DNA of 64,000 nt from Anthoceros angustus (lineage: Eukaryota; Streptophyta; Anthocerotopsida; Anthocerotales; Anthocerotaceae), in NCBI GenBank assembly GCA_010909165.1, contig MU008155.1, forward strand, positions 1,922,001 through 1,986,000, written 5' to 3'. Position 1 is the stretch's first letter, and each line of letters opens with the position of its first letter. A program made the translations under genes and the position numbers. Under the pieces are notes generated by a model that saw only the letters and a program-made list of their open reading frames with translations, searched no databases and was not told where the DNA came from. Below are positions 30,771 to 43,856 of this stretch, piece by piece.

Positions 30771-33605
30771 GGTTGGAAAAGCTTGTAGTGGTGGGCGCTC
30801 ACCGTGACTAGTAGTTTCCTCCGTATGCTCCTTGATGCTTAGTAATGTTTTCAACAAGCACGCCACCGAATACAATGCCATCATTCATGTACACACAATC
30901 CTACAACTGCTTACACCCTTCTTCCACACTTGCCATCTTCTTTTCCTTCAATTCTTGAAAGCGGACTTGCAAGATTCAACCCTCGAGTACACTTGGTGTG
31001 CGTAACTCATCCAATGAAAGTAGCAAGGTTGACATTTCACCACCAGACATCAAGACAACTCAATCGCAATATTGTGTCCACTTCCTCCCCCACCTTGCAA
31101 TTGGTAGCTGCAAACTTGCGACCAAGGACTGATGTATGGGCAAAGACTCCAAGCATCTGCTGGACTTTCACAACATGCTTGCATAAAAATGCTTGTTGTC
31201 CTTGTGCACAATTGTAAGTTGCCCACATAGATATCGGATTGTCAATCACATAAGTTGTCTTCCAAGGATCTGATATGGACATACACACGTCCACATCGTA
31301 TGGCTCCGTTGGGAGGGACACCATGTCCTCTGTGATATCATTTGCAGCAGTGACTGCATGTCTGTGCAACTGGTCATGCTTGGTATTGACCACGTATCCT
31401 CCCTCCTTACTATGGTTTTGATACCAAAAGTGAGTGACCACCACGAAACATAAATTGATGAAGCAACCAATCAACTCGGCGAGCATGAATCCCCACTTTT
31501 TAGTAAGCTAACCTTCCCTTCAAGAATCTATGCCACGCTTCAATGGAGAGAGCGCAGTCTTGTCCGACATGAGGCATTGTGCGAGCGGTCTTCAAAAACA
31601 TATCTGTAAGGACGGAAAGGGGATGTGAATAATAGTCGAATTGCACAAACTTGCAGACTCTTAAAGTACATGACAACGAACACACTCACCTAGTTGGCCT
31701 TCCCAAGTATGTTGCATGTACTCCACGAATTGCCACTGTGTTCGGCTCCATTTGTTGTAAAATTCTAGGAGAAGCTCCTTTCCTAAAGCCACTGAGTCCG
31801 CCCTTATTTGTCCCCCCTTGAACGTACATAATCTGACCTAACTCAACCCACATAGCTTGTTTGTCGTACACATTCTTAACCTTCTTCAACAAATTTCGTA
31901 GCCAGGCATGGCGAACGTGCCACAAGCACAAAAAGATCGGCACATCCCGTGACCAGACCTCCCTTAAAGCACCTATCTCTGCAGCACAATCATCAACCAA
32001 GAATGCAGATGGCAGCCAATCTGGAGCTGATTGAAGAACTCTCATGCGTAAAGAAATAAGCCATGAAACTAAAGCTCTTGTGGTCGCTTCCTGTGTGAGA
32101 GCCCATGCAACTGGTATTCCATTCTAATGTCGATCGAATACCATGATAGTAAATAGCTAGTACTTATATTTGTTTACTCTAAAAGTGGAGTCCATAGCAA
32201 GTAAAATGTTATGTCCGAGCTACAGACAAATCTTCAACATGAAGGATGTTTGCAAGCCTAGGCAAAAAGGCTCTCCCTCCACAGACGTATGAAACACATA
32301 CTTTGCATGTAATTGCATCCACATCCCTACACTAAGATTATCGTCCTCATGATACCTCCACTCATTCTTCTCCACCTCCCTAGCTATATTGTAGACATCA
32401 TCCCGTGTGAGGAAGTCGTCCCTTACCTTCACATAGGGGGCCTCATGGATTGATAAAGAGGGACAACATTTAGCTACAGAAAGTTGATGACGCCGCAAAA
32501 TCTCATCAACAGACACGTGACAATGTAAACAATGTCTCACCCAAGCTTTCTTCTCCGCTGACAAATGTGGCGCTCGAATGTCTCAAACTATGCCTATGTA
32601 AGATGGACCATGACAAACTAGACCCCTGACATCAATATGTCTACTCTCATACAGCAAAATCTGAGCAACAGATGGCCACAGATACAGCCTTTTCACAGTA
32701 AAACTAGCCTGACACCTATGTTTGATGCTCTCTCCATCTACTAGTCGTGACTGCCTTTTGTTAGGGAGAGGAGGATGCTGAACGGCAGCTTGCTTGGTAG
32801 AATGGTAATCCTCAGGCTTGTAACTACACTAGTACTAGATCAAGCGACACACCAATAAGAAACCTTTAAATCTAGAAGTTATGGTTAGTTGGAAAAAGCG
32901 TTTACAGACAGAAACCATGCCAACTCATATCGAAACTACACACAAAGCACACCATTCTATTCATCTCATTGAGAGCTACAAAATGATATATAGCATGACA
33001 AGATTAATAAGGACTGGAGAAAAGAATTAGGCGTGAAAGCCATGTTATATCAAAACATGTCATAGTAGGAAAATGTTTGAAGTCAGTATCTTGCGCAAAC
33101 CTTTTCAGAATTCAACAAAAAAGGCATCGTTGGAATTGTCTTAGCAAGACGAACAGTTGGTGCATGACTTGTCAAGATTCGAAACTACTGGATAAAGTTC
33201 TAAGCTATGAAAGACAGGCGCTTGAAGACACAATGATCCATGAGAAGCAAAAAGGACATCAAGCAATTGCACAAACCAAAACCAAACAAACCTGACTGCC
33301 AAGATCGATGAATCTGCCTTTGGCTGATTGGTTTGTGACAACTGGCTCGGACCTTTTGTCTAAACTCTTGCAAAATTGGTTGGTGCTCCACTACAGCTAT
33401 TCATTCCGCCAATGAAATCTTGTACACATTCCCAAGGAATGTGTGCAACTCGGGCCTCCTTCACACGTCCTGGAGCTGAAGAATGCTTGTACAATAATTT
33501 TTGCCATGAAAGGTGGCAATCTCGAAACAATCCGGGCTGTGGCACTTCAATGGAGAAGGGACAATCCCTTGGCAAGTCAACTTCCACCATCTCGCTTAAC
33601 CTCAC
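30771..33605 (-). mobile_element. Mutator-like (MULE) transposase remnant, copy B with upstream exon
   Basis: The duplicate of copy A (repeat part 30771-32888) has the same domain order: LSAEKKAWVRH, DFLTRDDVYNIAREVEKNEW, the MDSTFGVNKYKY region with the same in-frame TAG, FLVDDCAAEIGALREVW, LWHVRHAWLRNLLKKV and the SWIM-like end. Further upstream at 33360-33605 the minus strand encodes RVKEARVAHIPWECVQDF, which fits the N-terminal region of such transposases and is absent from copy A. Shared TAG and shared introns or frameshifts mean the element was dead before it was duplicated. No terminal inverted repeats were identified. Confidence 0.75.
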
Positions 33606-35764
33606 GCTTATTTAGCGGCGAAAGTTTGCTGCTGAGCTGCCGCCATCACTGGTAATCCACACTCATTTGGCACAGTGCGAGCTAACCAAATTAGGTTTTC
33701 ACCATTCCAGTTAGGTTAGATTCAAAAGACAAAAATGCCGCTCAAATGAGCCCGTGCCCAATGGAGCCGGTGGCCGGTGAATTGGTGGACCGTATAGACG
33801 ATCTCTACGTCATGGATGTTAATGACAATGTGAGAGACATGCACCATGAAGTACACCAATGTCAACGGGCACCTGACCACTTGATTTTTACGGCTAGGCG
33901 TCCACCTGATGTACCAAATGCACATCCTCCGCTGTTTCAGATTTAAATTTTTATGTAGAATCTTTCTTTGGTTCGGAATACGCAATTTGTACTATATATA
34001 GCCCTTGGTATCGCCATATTTCTAAGATATTCTATTGGCATCAGCATAGCCAGAAATATCTTAAGAATACACTATAATATGCTAAAGCATCTAACTTGTG
34101 CTTATCCACTTAGCTATTGCTAACCATGTTTAATTAACACTAATTATCTCTTAATTAACATAACTATTTTAGATTATTTAATACTAAATTCTTACTTAAA
34201 GATAAGTAATTAGATTAATTCTTGCTAATCAAACACTAAACCAAAGTGCATAAATTAGTGTCACACGGCATGAGACATGTCAAAATTTGGAGCAAACGCC
34301 CTTGCCTTCGCTGCATCAAGTTTGCACTTCCTACGGCAAAGGGTTTTGGAGCTTCTGGGCCATTTGGAGCTCCTACTTTGGAGGGTCGAGTTGCTAGGCC
34401 AATTCACTTGTTAGGAGAAGAAATATGAAAACGCAAAGAGCCTCAAAACTCATAATCATAGACATATTCACATGGTTCTCATAACAAACCTTAACAAGCA
34501 AGCTACAATGTCGACCCCTAGGTCGAGGAACTTGCTAGCGACGCATGAAGCAAAGACAACCTTATTGAAGCTGATATGAGTAGAGCACGGCCTTTTGAAC
34601 GGGTAACAACTTCTTTTGCGGTCCTTCTTTCCACAATTAGGTTGGGTTGCTGTGCTCAATCAGTGGCCTTCACATGAATAGAAACATGTGAATACTAACA
34701 TGTGGAACCGATCATGCATGCAACGGATTGAACGATGTGCGATGGTCCATGATCTTGGTTTCACGTGTTTTTATGGCCTACACAAGCCTCGAGTGTTTGT
34801 TCACCAATTTTGCACATGCCAATGAATACGTCATGTAATTCTCAACATTCTCGAAATCAAGGTGCCCAAAATTGACCTAAGACCTCCGGCAAGTAGACCA
34901 TTGTCCAACCCAGAGCATGACCAAACAAAGTCAACGACGATCCAGGCATTCAATCTCCATTCCGTGTGAACCCTAATGTAACAAACCCTAATCCTAGGTA
35001 CGAAAATATTCTTAGACTATGTGCATTCTGTACACTGGGAAGCGGATTTGACATTTGTGTCACTCTTGAGGAAAGTTTTCATGAGTTTTTATGAAGTGCA
35101 CATTCGGTACTCCATAGGTGGATTGGTTAGCTAGATTCACCGGGCTTGAAATACTTTTTTTTTTATGACCATCCTCTCAATATTTTTGAAAAGTCTTCGA
35201 TCTATATATTTCCTAAAAGTTGTAGAATAACCTTAGATAACCTCGTCCAACACCGGTAGCAAAGTGGCAGTTCCTTAATTTTAACGATAGCTCCTTCACT
35301 ACATAATTTTATTAAACCAATGAGCTAATAATTTATTCTAATTTACGACTAAAAAATTAAGTTAAATATTTAATGGATAGGGTCGTTATCCTAAAATGCC
35401 TTCAACATGAGGATCCATAAGCTCTCCAAGATCGTGGTTTAGACCTATTACATTTCCGTTAGACATGAAAACATGAGATAAATTGCTTTTAAAAAAAATA
35501 AGGAAAACATGAGACAAATTCTCATAGAAAATAGAGGGACATTTGATTGTTAGAAAACGTACCCCTTGAACAGATAATCTGCAGCGGCAACCTCGAAGGC
35601 CCCCGTTCCCTGTAAACAGGTGTATAACGACACATTTCAGCTCTAAAATAAACCGCTAGGTATGTAGATATCGATTGAACACAAATTTTAGTCAGGGTCC
35701 CGAAACATTGAATTTTCCAAGAAAATCAAATGCCGATCACCTGGAAGTGCTTGTGCTTCCTCCG
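33606..35764. other. AT-rich spacer
   Basis: Mostly AT-rich sequence between the MULE remnant and PPR5. Small ORFs (33746-33946, 34246-34428) carry no domain. Nothing else is supported. Confidence 0.5.
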
Positions 35765-35899
35765 CCTGTGCCATCCTGCAATTGCACCGCTTGCGTAGAG
35801 TGGTGTGGTCGTGAACACGCATATGTAGCACCTAAGCAGCCTGCCACTGGTCTGCATAGTTTGGGGTGCGTCTCATCTTGTGAGAGAGGTGCCTGCAAT

Positions 35900-38800
35900 A
35901 TGGCTATGGTATGGCAACTGGATCCCTTGTACACCCACCAAATTGGTGGGTGTACAGAGATTCTGCGAGAAGCTCCCTCTCACCCCATCGTAGGGAGTCA
36001 ACCGCTGGAATACAACCAAGCCTCCAGATGCTGCAGTGTAATGAACCCAGCACTTCCGACAAAATGTGTGGCTGTGGAAGGATTTTCCAGCGATGGTCGT
36101 CGCCAGAAGCAGGAGCAGCAGGAGCTCTTGTGGCGAGAATTCTTTCTGGACCCGACCGTGTGGTGGGACAACAGACGACATAAGACGAGCTCCCGTTCGC
36201 CTCACTTCCGGCGTAAAGGGTCCGGCGAGGTCCTCTGGTTAAACAGCATTCTCAAGCCAGCTTGGGTGGATGAGCAGCTGGTTTCTTGGGATGTGCAGAT
36301 GCATCATGGTGCCTCTCCCTCCAAGTGGAGCTCCCCGGATAAGGCTGAACCTGGCAGGCGTGCTGGGCCGGAAATGGGCTTCCTAACGGCCGAAACCGTG
36401 AGCAGGTTATGTCTGCAGGGGAATCTCACTGAGGCATTTGGAGCTCTAGAATCTCTTGCGCAGACAGACTGTCCTATCTCTGTGTCTCTGTTGTATACTG
36501 TGCTTAAAGTGTGTGCAGCTAAAAAGAATCTGGTTGTGGGCCGACGACTTCATGATCTGTGTCTCAAACTTGGGCACGAGTCAAATACATACTTGGGGAA
36601 CCATATCTTGCGCATGTATACATCTGGAGGTAGGCTACAGGAGGCCATGGATGTGTTCACCAGGGTGGGGAAACCAGATGCCTTCATGTGGGGTTCCATG
36701 CTTTCCGCATATGCTAAACATGGGAAACCTCATGAGGCTATAAAGTTGTACCATGAGGTGCATAGCTCAGGTTTGAAGGCGGATGCTCACGTCTTTGTAG
36801 CTGCCCTTCAAGCCTGTGCACTTGCTGCGGACTTGGAATCTGGCAGAAAAGTGCATTGTGATGTGTTGGACAGTGGCATTCCTCCTAACGTATTTGTTGG
36901 CACCTGCCTGGTGGACATGTATGCAAAATGTGGCGTTTTGAGAGATGCACGCGGGGTTTTTGACAGCTTGGCCACAAAGGATGTGGTGACATGGACGGCC
37001 TTGATTGCTGGGTATGCTCAGCAAGGGCTCGGCCGAGAAGCGCTTGTTCTGCATGAACGAATGGAGCAGGAGGGCCTGATTGTGGCTGACCAGGTTACTT
37101 TCACTTGCCTTCTGAAGGCCTGTGCAAGTACTGGTGCCTTACAGAAGGGCAGGCAGCTGCATTTACAGATTGTGGAAAAAGGATTGCTAGATAACATACT
37201 GGTTGGCACCTGCCTAGTGGACATGTATGCAAAATGTGGTGAAGTGGCAGATGCACGCCGAGTTTTCGACAGCTTGAGCACAAAGGATGCGGTGACATGG
37301 ACGGCCCTTATAGCTGGCTATGCAAAGTGTGGTGAATTGGAAGAAGCACGTCGGGTTTTTGACAGTTTGGCCTCGAAGAATGTGGTGACATGGAATGCCC
37401 TGATTGCTGGGTATGCACAGCAAGGGCTCGGTCAAGAGGCACTCGTTCTTTATGGACGAATGGAGCAGGAAGACCAGATTGTGGCTGACCCTGTTACTTT
37501 TGCCTGCCTTCTGAAGGCCTGTGCAAGCGCTGGTGCCTTACAGAAGGGCAAGCAGCTGCACTCACAGATTGTGGAGAGAGGACTGCTAGATAACGTACTG
37601 GTTGGCACCTCCCTGGTGGATATGTATGCCAAATGTGGTGACCTGGAAGAGGGACAGCGGGTTTTTGACCGCTTAGCCACAAAAGACGTGGTGACGTGGA
37701 CGGCCCTGATTGGTGGGTATGCACAACAAGGGCTTGGTCAAGATGCGCTTGTTTTGTATGGACAAATGGAGCAGGAGGGCCTGATTGTGGCTGACCATGT
37801 TACTTTCGCCTGCCTTCTAAAGGCCTGTTCAAGCAGTGGTGCCTTACAGAAGGGCAGGCAGCTGCACTCGCAGATTGTGGAAAGAGGACTGCTAGATAGT
37901 ATACTGGTTGGCACCTGCCTCGTGGACATGTATTGCAAATGTGGTGAATTGGAAGAGGGACGCCGGGTTTTTGACAGCTTGGCCACCAAAGCTCTACCGA
38001 TATGGAACGCCCTCATAGCTGGGTATGCACAAGAAGGGCTCAGTCAAGAAGCGCTTGCTCTGTATGCACAAATGGAACAAGAGGGCCTGATTGTGGCTGA
38101 CCATGTTACTTTTTCTTGCCTTCTGAAGGCCTGTGCAAGCATTCATGCCTTGCACAAGGGCAAGCAGCTGCACTTGCAGATTGTGGAAAGAGGACTGCTA
38201 GATAATGTACTGGTTGGCACCTGCCTGGTGGACATGTATGCAAAATGCGGCGAACTGGAAGATGCACGAAGGGTGTTTGACAGCTTGGCCACAAAGGACA
38301 TGGTCACATGGAATGCCCTTATAGCTGGGTATGCAAAGTGTGGCGAACTGGAAGCTGCACGCCAGGTGTTTGACAGCTTGGCCACAAAGGATGTGGTGAC
38401 ATGGAATGCGCTGATTGCTGGGTATTCACAGCAAGGGCTTGGTCAAGAAGCGCTTGTTCTGTATGGACAAATGGAACAGGAGGGCTTGAGTGTGGTGACG
38501 ATGTTACCTTTGTGCCTTGTGAAGTCCTGTGCAAGCGCGGTGCCTTACAGATGGGCAGGCAGCTGCACTCCCAGATTGTGGACAGAGGAGTGCTAAACAG
38601 CGTACTGGTTGGCACCTGCCTGGTGGACATGTATGCAAAATGTGGTGAGCTGGAAGAGGCACGCCGGGTTTTGACAGCTTGGCCACCAAAGCTCTACGAT
38701 ATGGGCGCCCTCATAGCTGGGTATGCACAAGAAGGGCTCAGTCAAGCGCTTGCTCTGTATGCACAAATGGAACAAGAGGGCCTGATTGTGGCTGACCATG

Positions 38801-40306
38801 TTACTTTCTTGCCTTCTGAAGGCCTGTGCAAGCATTCATGCCTTGCACAAGGGCAAGCAGCTGCACTTGCAGATTGTGGAAAGAGGACTGCTAGATAATG
38901 TACTGGTTGGCACCTGCCTGGTGGACATGTATGCAAAATGCGGCGAACTGGAAGATGCACGAAGGGTGTTTGACAGCTTGGCCACAAAGGACATGGTCAC
39001 ATGGAATGCCCTTATAGCTGGGTATGCAAAGTGTGGCGAACTGGAAGCTGCACGCCAGGTGTTTGACAGCTTGGCCACAAAGGATGTGGTGACATGGAAT
39101 GCGCTGATTGCTGGGTATTCACAGCAAGGGCTTGGTCAAGAAGCGCTTGTTCTGTATGGACAAATGGAACAGGAGGGCTTGAGTGTGGGTGACGATGTTA
39201 CCTTTGCGTGCCTTGTGAAGTCCTGTGCAAGCGCCGGTGCCTTACAGATGGGCAGGCAGCTGCACTCCCAGATTGTGGACAGAGGAGTGCTAAACAGCGT
39301 ACTGGTTGGCACCTGCCTGGTGGACATGTATGCAAAATGTGGTGAGCTGGAAGAGGCACGCCGGGTTTTTGATAGCTTAGTCACAAAGGATGTGGTGACC
39401 TGGAATGCCCTGATATTTGGGTGTGGTGCTTGTAATGAAGGTCACAAGGCATTAGCTTGTTTTGAAGAGATGTTAGTCGCCGGTGTTCAGCCTGACGATG
39501 CTACTTTTACTTGCCTTTTAGCAGCGTGCAGTCATGAGGGACTGGTGGATGAGGGTCGCAAGCACTTCAACTCCATGGTTGAACAGCATGGCATCAAACC
39601 TACTATTGAGCATTACACTTGCATGGTTGATCTTCTTGGGCGTGCAGGCCGTTTAGAGGAGGCAGAGAACATGCTATTATCCTGTGAGGGCCAAAGTAAT
39701 GTTGTGGGATTGAGGTCCTTGCTCAATTCCTGCAAAAATCACGGGGATCTCGAGAGGGCGACTCGATGTTTTGAAAGCCTTGTCAGACTGGAGCCTCAAC
39801 AGGCATCCGCGTATGTGCTCATGGCCAATGCCTTTGCAGATGCAGGTAGGTGGAGCGATGTAAAGAGGATTGAAACACACAGGCTGGCAGCAGGAGCGCA
39901 TAAAAAACCTGCCGTGGCAGGCATTGAGGTGAAGAAGCAGGTACACACATTTGTGGTGGGAGAAAGCAGAGAAGAAATTGCGCTCAAGGTAGAGAGCATG
40001 AGTGCACGTCTGAAGCAGGAAGGGGGCCACATACCACACACAAAGTTGGTGTTGAAACCAGGTTCCGAAAAGGAAAAGGAGGACGCACTTTGCGGGCATG
40101 CTGAGAAACTAGCTCTGGCGTATGGTCTCTTGAACACTCCGAGTGGCACACCTCTGCTGGTAACAAAGAATCTACGCATGTGCAGTGACTGTCACAGTTC
40201 CACGGAGATCATGTCAAGGGTTGAGAAGAGAGACATCGTTGTAAGGGATGGGTACCGGGTGCATCGGTTCGCAGCTGGTTGTTGCAGTTGTGAGGGTCGA
40301 CCGTGA
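35900..40306 (+). CDS. PPR5: PDF-motif PPR protein with DYW:KP domain, disturbed by indels at an internal duplication
   Basis: The gene starts at ATG 35900 (MAMVWQLDP); the open frame continues upstream to 35675 without an ATG. The PDF block (DPTVWWDNRRHKTS, SPHFRRKGSGEVLWLN) carries His for Asp in the PDF triad itself. The first open stretch runs to 38596. The second, 38786-40306, ends with E1-E2 and a full DYW:KP domain (KPAVAGIEV, GHAEKLALAYG, CSDCH, CSCEGRP). Both stretches are in the same frame. Between about 38490 and 38815 at least eight small deletions sum to about 12 bases relative to the duplicated counterpart, so the frame is lost and regained. The gene may be intact in the organism, with the break an artefact. 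Taken literally it is a pseudogene with two ORFs. Confidence 0.75.
37975..39370 (+). repeat. Tandem duplication of about 700 bp within PPR5
   Basis: CCACCAAAGCTCTA occurs at 37983 and again at 38683. The following ~690 bp align nearly perfectly, with an offset of 700-703 bp that changes through small deletions. The outer flanks of the two copies are clean; the sequence around the junction is indel-rich. Confidence 0.85.
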
Positions 40307-41866
40307 GAATGAAGGGAATCTAGCCGGGGTTCTCCTGCATGTGGGAGTGGGCAGTTGGCTCCAGCAGGAGATGGGCCCCGTAAGACACCGGGTTGGTGCT
40401 CAGCGTGTTCGTAGTACATATGAACCTTGGTACGAAGTCTCGGCTGTGGTCAGTCTCCACTGTTCTCCTACGCCACGGTCGAATTGCGACACCTGCTCTC
40501 AGTATTCAATAGCTCGGGCTTTCAATATTCAGTGGAGAAAGTATCTCACCTTTATTAATTCTGTTTTAATATTTACTCTCAATTGTTGCTCTAGGGACCT
40601 GACATTCCCCGTGGTGGCAGGATCCGACCCGTTGGGCTTTATTTTTTGTAAATAGTTGATTGATTCTCCATAGTGGCACCCAGGAAAACATTTTGTCTCC
40701 ACTTCTTGGCGTGATATGCCCAAAGCCAGAGGAAAACAGGTCTTCGAAAGTCCTCGCTGTTTCCCTCACCCACCTCATTGGATGCAGGTGTGTCCTCCTC
40801 CGGGGAGAGCCACCTGCCGTTTGACCACTGCGGGCGCGCCAGACGATGTTCGTGGTTGGCCGTCTGTCCACTCTTCGAGAAGTGACATCCAGACATTTCG
40901 TCAATGGAGCTGCACAATTAGGCGTCCTTAAAGGCGGATCAGTGTTTGGATGGTGTGCCATCCATTTCCAGCTCCTTGTCAAAATCCCAGTACGAAATTT
41001 CGATGTATATTTTTAAATGTTTAAACTCACTAAAAAAACTCCCTCCCGACTCCTCTTTGGATGCACCTCTCTCTCAACTTGGACCCGGACATGCCCACGT
41101 AGGATGAAAGAGTGTTTCGCCGACCTTTTGTTTGTCAGGTGTCAGACCATTACTAACAGATGTATATTTAAGGAATTGTTTGGTACAGATCCTATCGAGT
41201 CGTGTCAAGAGTTCGTTTCAATTTATGTTTCCCCTCGTGGTGCGCACTAGCTGCCTGCCTATTAGAAAGGACCTCTACCTCGGAAGAAGAACACATAGAG
41301 GCGAGTAAAATGACTTGGGTTGGTATGTATGTGGTGCACATTCTATCTGCTTTAATGGCTACGATCGCTGGCGTGAGAGACAAGCACCTTCGCAGGCAGA
41401 GCTTCTTTGAGAGGCCCAATCTTTCGAATACTCGATCGTAGAGAATCTTTTGGATCTCTCGCTCCATTCAAGCCTCACGTCTCGCGATCGAGGCCTTCTG
41501 ATGTTATCTGCTGTGCTCTGCGATCAAACATTCTTGGTGCGCTGCACTGAAACAGCCGGTGTTGGAGTCCTTGGTGAGAAAGCGTCTCTCAATCAACTGC
41601 TTGCATTCACGCTCTTGCTGCACAGGCCGGGAGGCTACTCGCAACCGCGGTGAGTCTGACGAGGCGGGAGCCGCATCGTTGCCTTCCAAGCACGCCATTG
41701 GACGCCTCCTGGATCCATCGCACAACGAGCAGGCTGTGAGGAGTAGTGGAGGTGCAGCACTTCTTGGATGAGTCCAGAGGCATGCAACAAACGCGTCTCA
41801 TGAGATCATACTGTATCCCGATTGAGCACTTCGGGACAAGTGGCCAGCTCCAGTCTAGCACCTTTT
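40307..41866. other. Spacer between PPR5 and FEX
   Basis: The first ~60 bp are PPR 3' flank. A minus-strand open stretch at 40566-40982 has no recognised domain and may be retroelement debris. The last several hundred bases should contain the FEX promoter and 5' UTR. No further gene is supported. Confidence 0.4.
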
Positions 41867-43856
41867 ATGGCGAGAATTGCGGACCAGGAATTAGCTGAGA
41901 GCGGTGATTTCGAATTGGCGGACACGTACCGGGATCCCGAATCTCTGGGAAGGTTTTCGAGCAGCTTCAGGTATTCTTTAGGAATACCACGCCTGTCCGT
42001 GGACGAGGAGGATCAGCTAGAAGCCACTGCCGGCGACTCTGGCCGTCTCGACGCCAGGAGCGAGGGAGGTTTCTCTTCTGGTTCCATCTCTAGGGTATGG
42101 CCAGCTCGGCAGGATCTGATCACAAGCCACGTTGCCGATGCCTCTGCGCCACTTCCGCTGCCGGGCCTGGCGCACGGATTATTCGACGCCGCACCATCCG
42201 CTCAACGAAGTAGGTTGGCTGATGGAGGCGAGGCTGTCCGGTCCAGGAGACTGGATGATGAGCAACCGCATGAGCAGGCGTCCGCTCTGCAACCACAACC
42301 TTCGGTGAGGACAGGTTTCTCCGAGTTCGCACCGCCGCGTTTTGCTGGCTTCGGCTTTTTTTTATTCAACAATGTCAGAGTCTATCCTTTGGAGTGATAA
42401 TGTCTTGGCCTTTTCTGTCAGATTGATGCACGGAAGTTGCCTCCAATCCTTGAGTACTTATCGACCCTTGCTCATCTCGCCGTGTTCGGGATTCTAGGGG
42501 TAAGTTAATGGTTTCGTCAGGTAAAGCTAACGGGAGAGGGTCTGCCTGCTGGAGGAACATGTCATGGTATTCGTTATCAGGTGCATGAACGGTAGTGTAA
42601 CAACCTTGAGCTCTGCTTTTACGTCATCACGTGGTTTTGGCTGCATGTTCAGGTGCTCATAAGATACGGACTGCAAACTTTGTTTGGCCCGAAAGTGGCT
42701 GGCGTCACTGGTGATAGGAGTGCACTTTTCACTGATTTGCCGGCAAACATGGTGTGTATTTTGGGGATTTGGTGGTTCACCATATAGAATTCAGGTCGTT
42801 GTTGATGGTTTCTCTTGCCTTTCGCAGGTTGGGTCCTTTTTTATGGGATGGGTGGGAGTCACTTTGAAGAAGCATATTTCACGTTACTCGGAGATCTTGG
42901 CTGTCGGCTTATCAACTGGACTCATGGGCAGCATTACCACGTTTGCATCGTGGAACCAGCACATGCTTGAACTACTCACGGGGGGCCGCTGGGTCCATGC
43001 TCTTGTCGGCATTCTCATTGGTATATTCCTCGTCACGCTCATGAATTCAGACTGTTGGATGCTGGTTCTGTGTGGTGACGAAATCTGACAGCCTGATGGT
43101 TGGTCTATCCAAGGTATGCAGCTATCATGGATGTCTCTCATCTTCGGCATGGACTCTGCCAGGGCACTGCTAGGCTTCATCCACTGTTTGCAAGGGGAAA
43201 CACCTGAGAAGGACGTGGGAAAGCTGCTGAGGAGTGCAGAAGACCATCTTGCCCGCAGATGGATTCTTTTTTTGTCCTTTTCTCTTCTAGCTGGTGGTAT
43301 GTGGGTGGCATCTATGGTTCTCACCCTGCTGCATGTGGATCAAAGAAAACTCTGGCTGGCTTGTGTGGTGGCACCTCTTGGTGTCTGGACAAGGTGGCAT
43401 CTTGCCCGGCTGAATGGTCAGGGCATCGGACCAAAGCATTGGATTAAATGGTTGCCCGTTGGCACTCTTCTTGCCAACGTTATTGCGTCATGGTTGGATG
43501 CGAGCTTGGGCACTATGGCAGTTACAGTAAGTCTTGAGAAACCATTCGCTCCTCAGATCGATTCATTATTCAGCTGTGAAGCTTTTATGGTACATCATTC
43601 TCACTGCCAGCCTTGGCCCATGTTTCAGGTCAATAATGGGGATGCTACCCTACTGACGGGATCTCTGCAGCTTGGACTCATGGGATGCATGAGCACCGTC
43701 TCCACATTTGTGGTCGAGGTGCACATGATGCACCAAGGAGACAGGGCCTGGCGTGCCTACGCCTACATTGTTTTATCTATCGCGTGTTCTCTCCTGCCTT
43801 GCATCCTAATCTACTCAGTCCCTCTATGGAGTCTGGACCTCGTCTCGAGACAATAA
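41867..43856 (+). CDS. FEX: Fluoride export protein (FEX; two CrcB domains)
   Basis: A membrane fluoride channel/exporter that keeps cytosolic fluoride low. I resolve six exons: 41867-42304, 42422-42499, 42653-42751, 42828-43020, 43114-43526 and 43629-43856, giving about 482 residues, close to other plant FEX proteins. The first ~146 residues are a Ser/Ala-rich variable cytosolic region. Domain 1 follows with LPPILEYLSTLAHLAVFGILG, RYGLQTLFGP and GLMGSITTFASWNQ (CrcB TTF motif). Domain 2 has WLPVGTLLANVIASWLDA and GLMGCMSTVSTFVVEV. All introns are 93-153 bp. The fifth is 102 bp without a stop, so an unspliced reading stays open. ATG 41867 is the first in frame. Confidence 0.9.

Noticed and set aside
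40566-40982. Minus-strand open stretch thought to be an LTR-retrotransposon gag
   Set aside because: No zinc knuckle, protease or primer-binding site could be identified.
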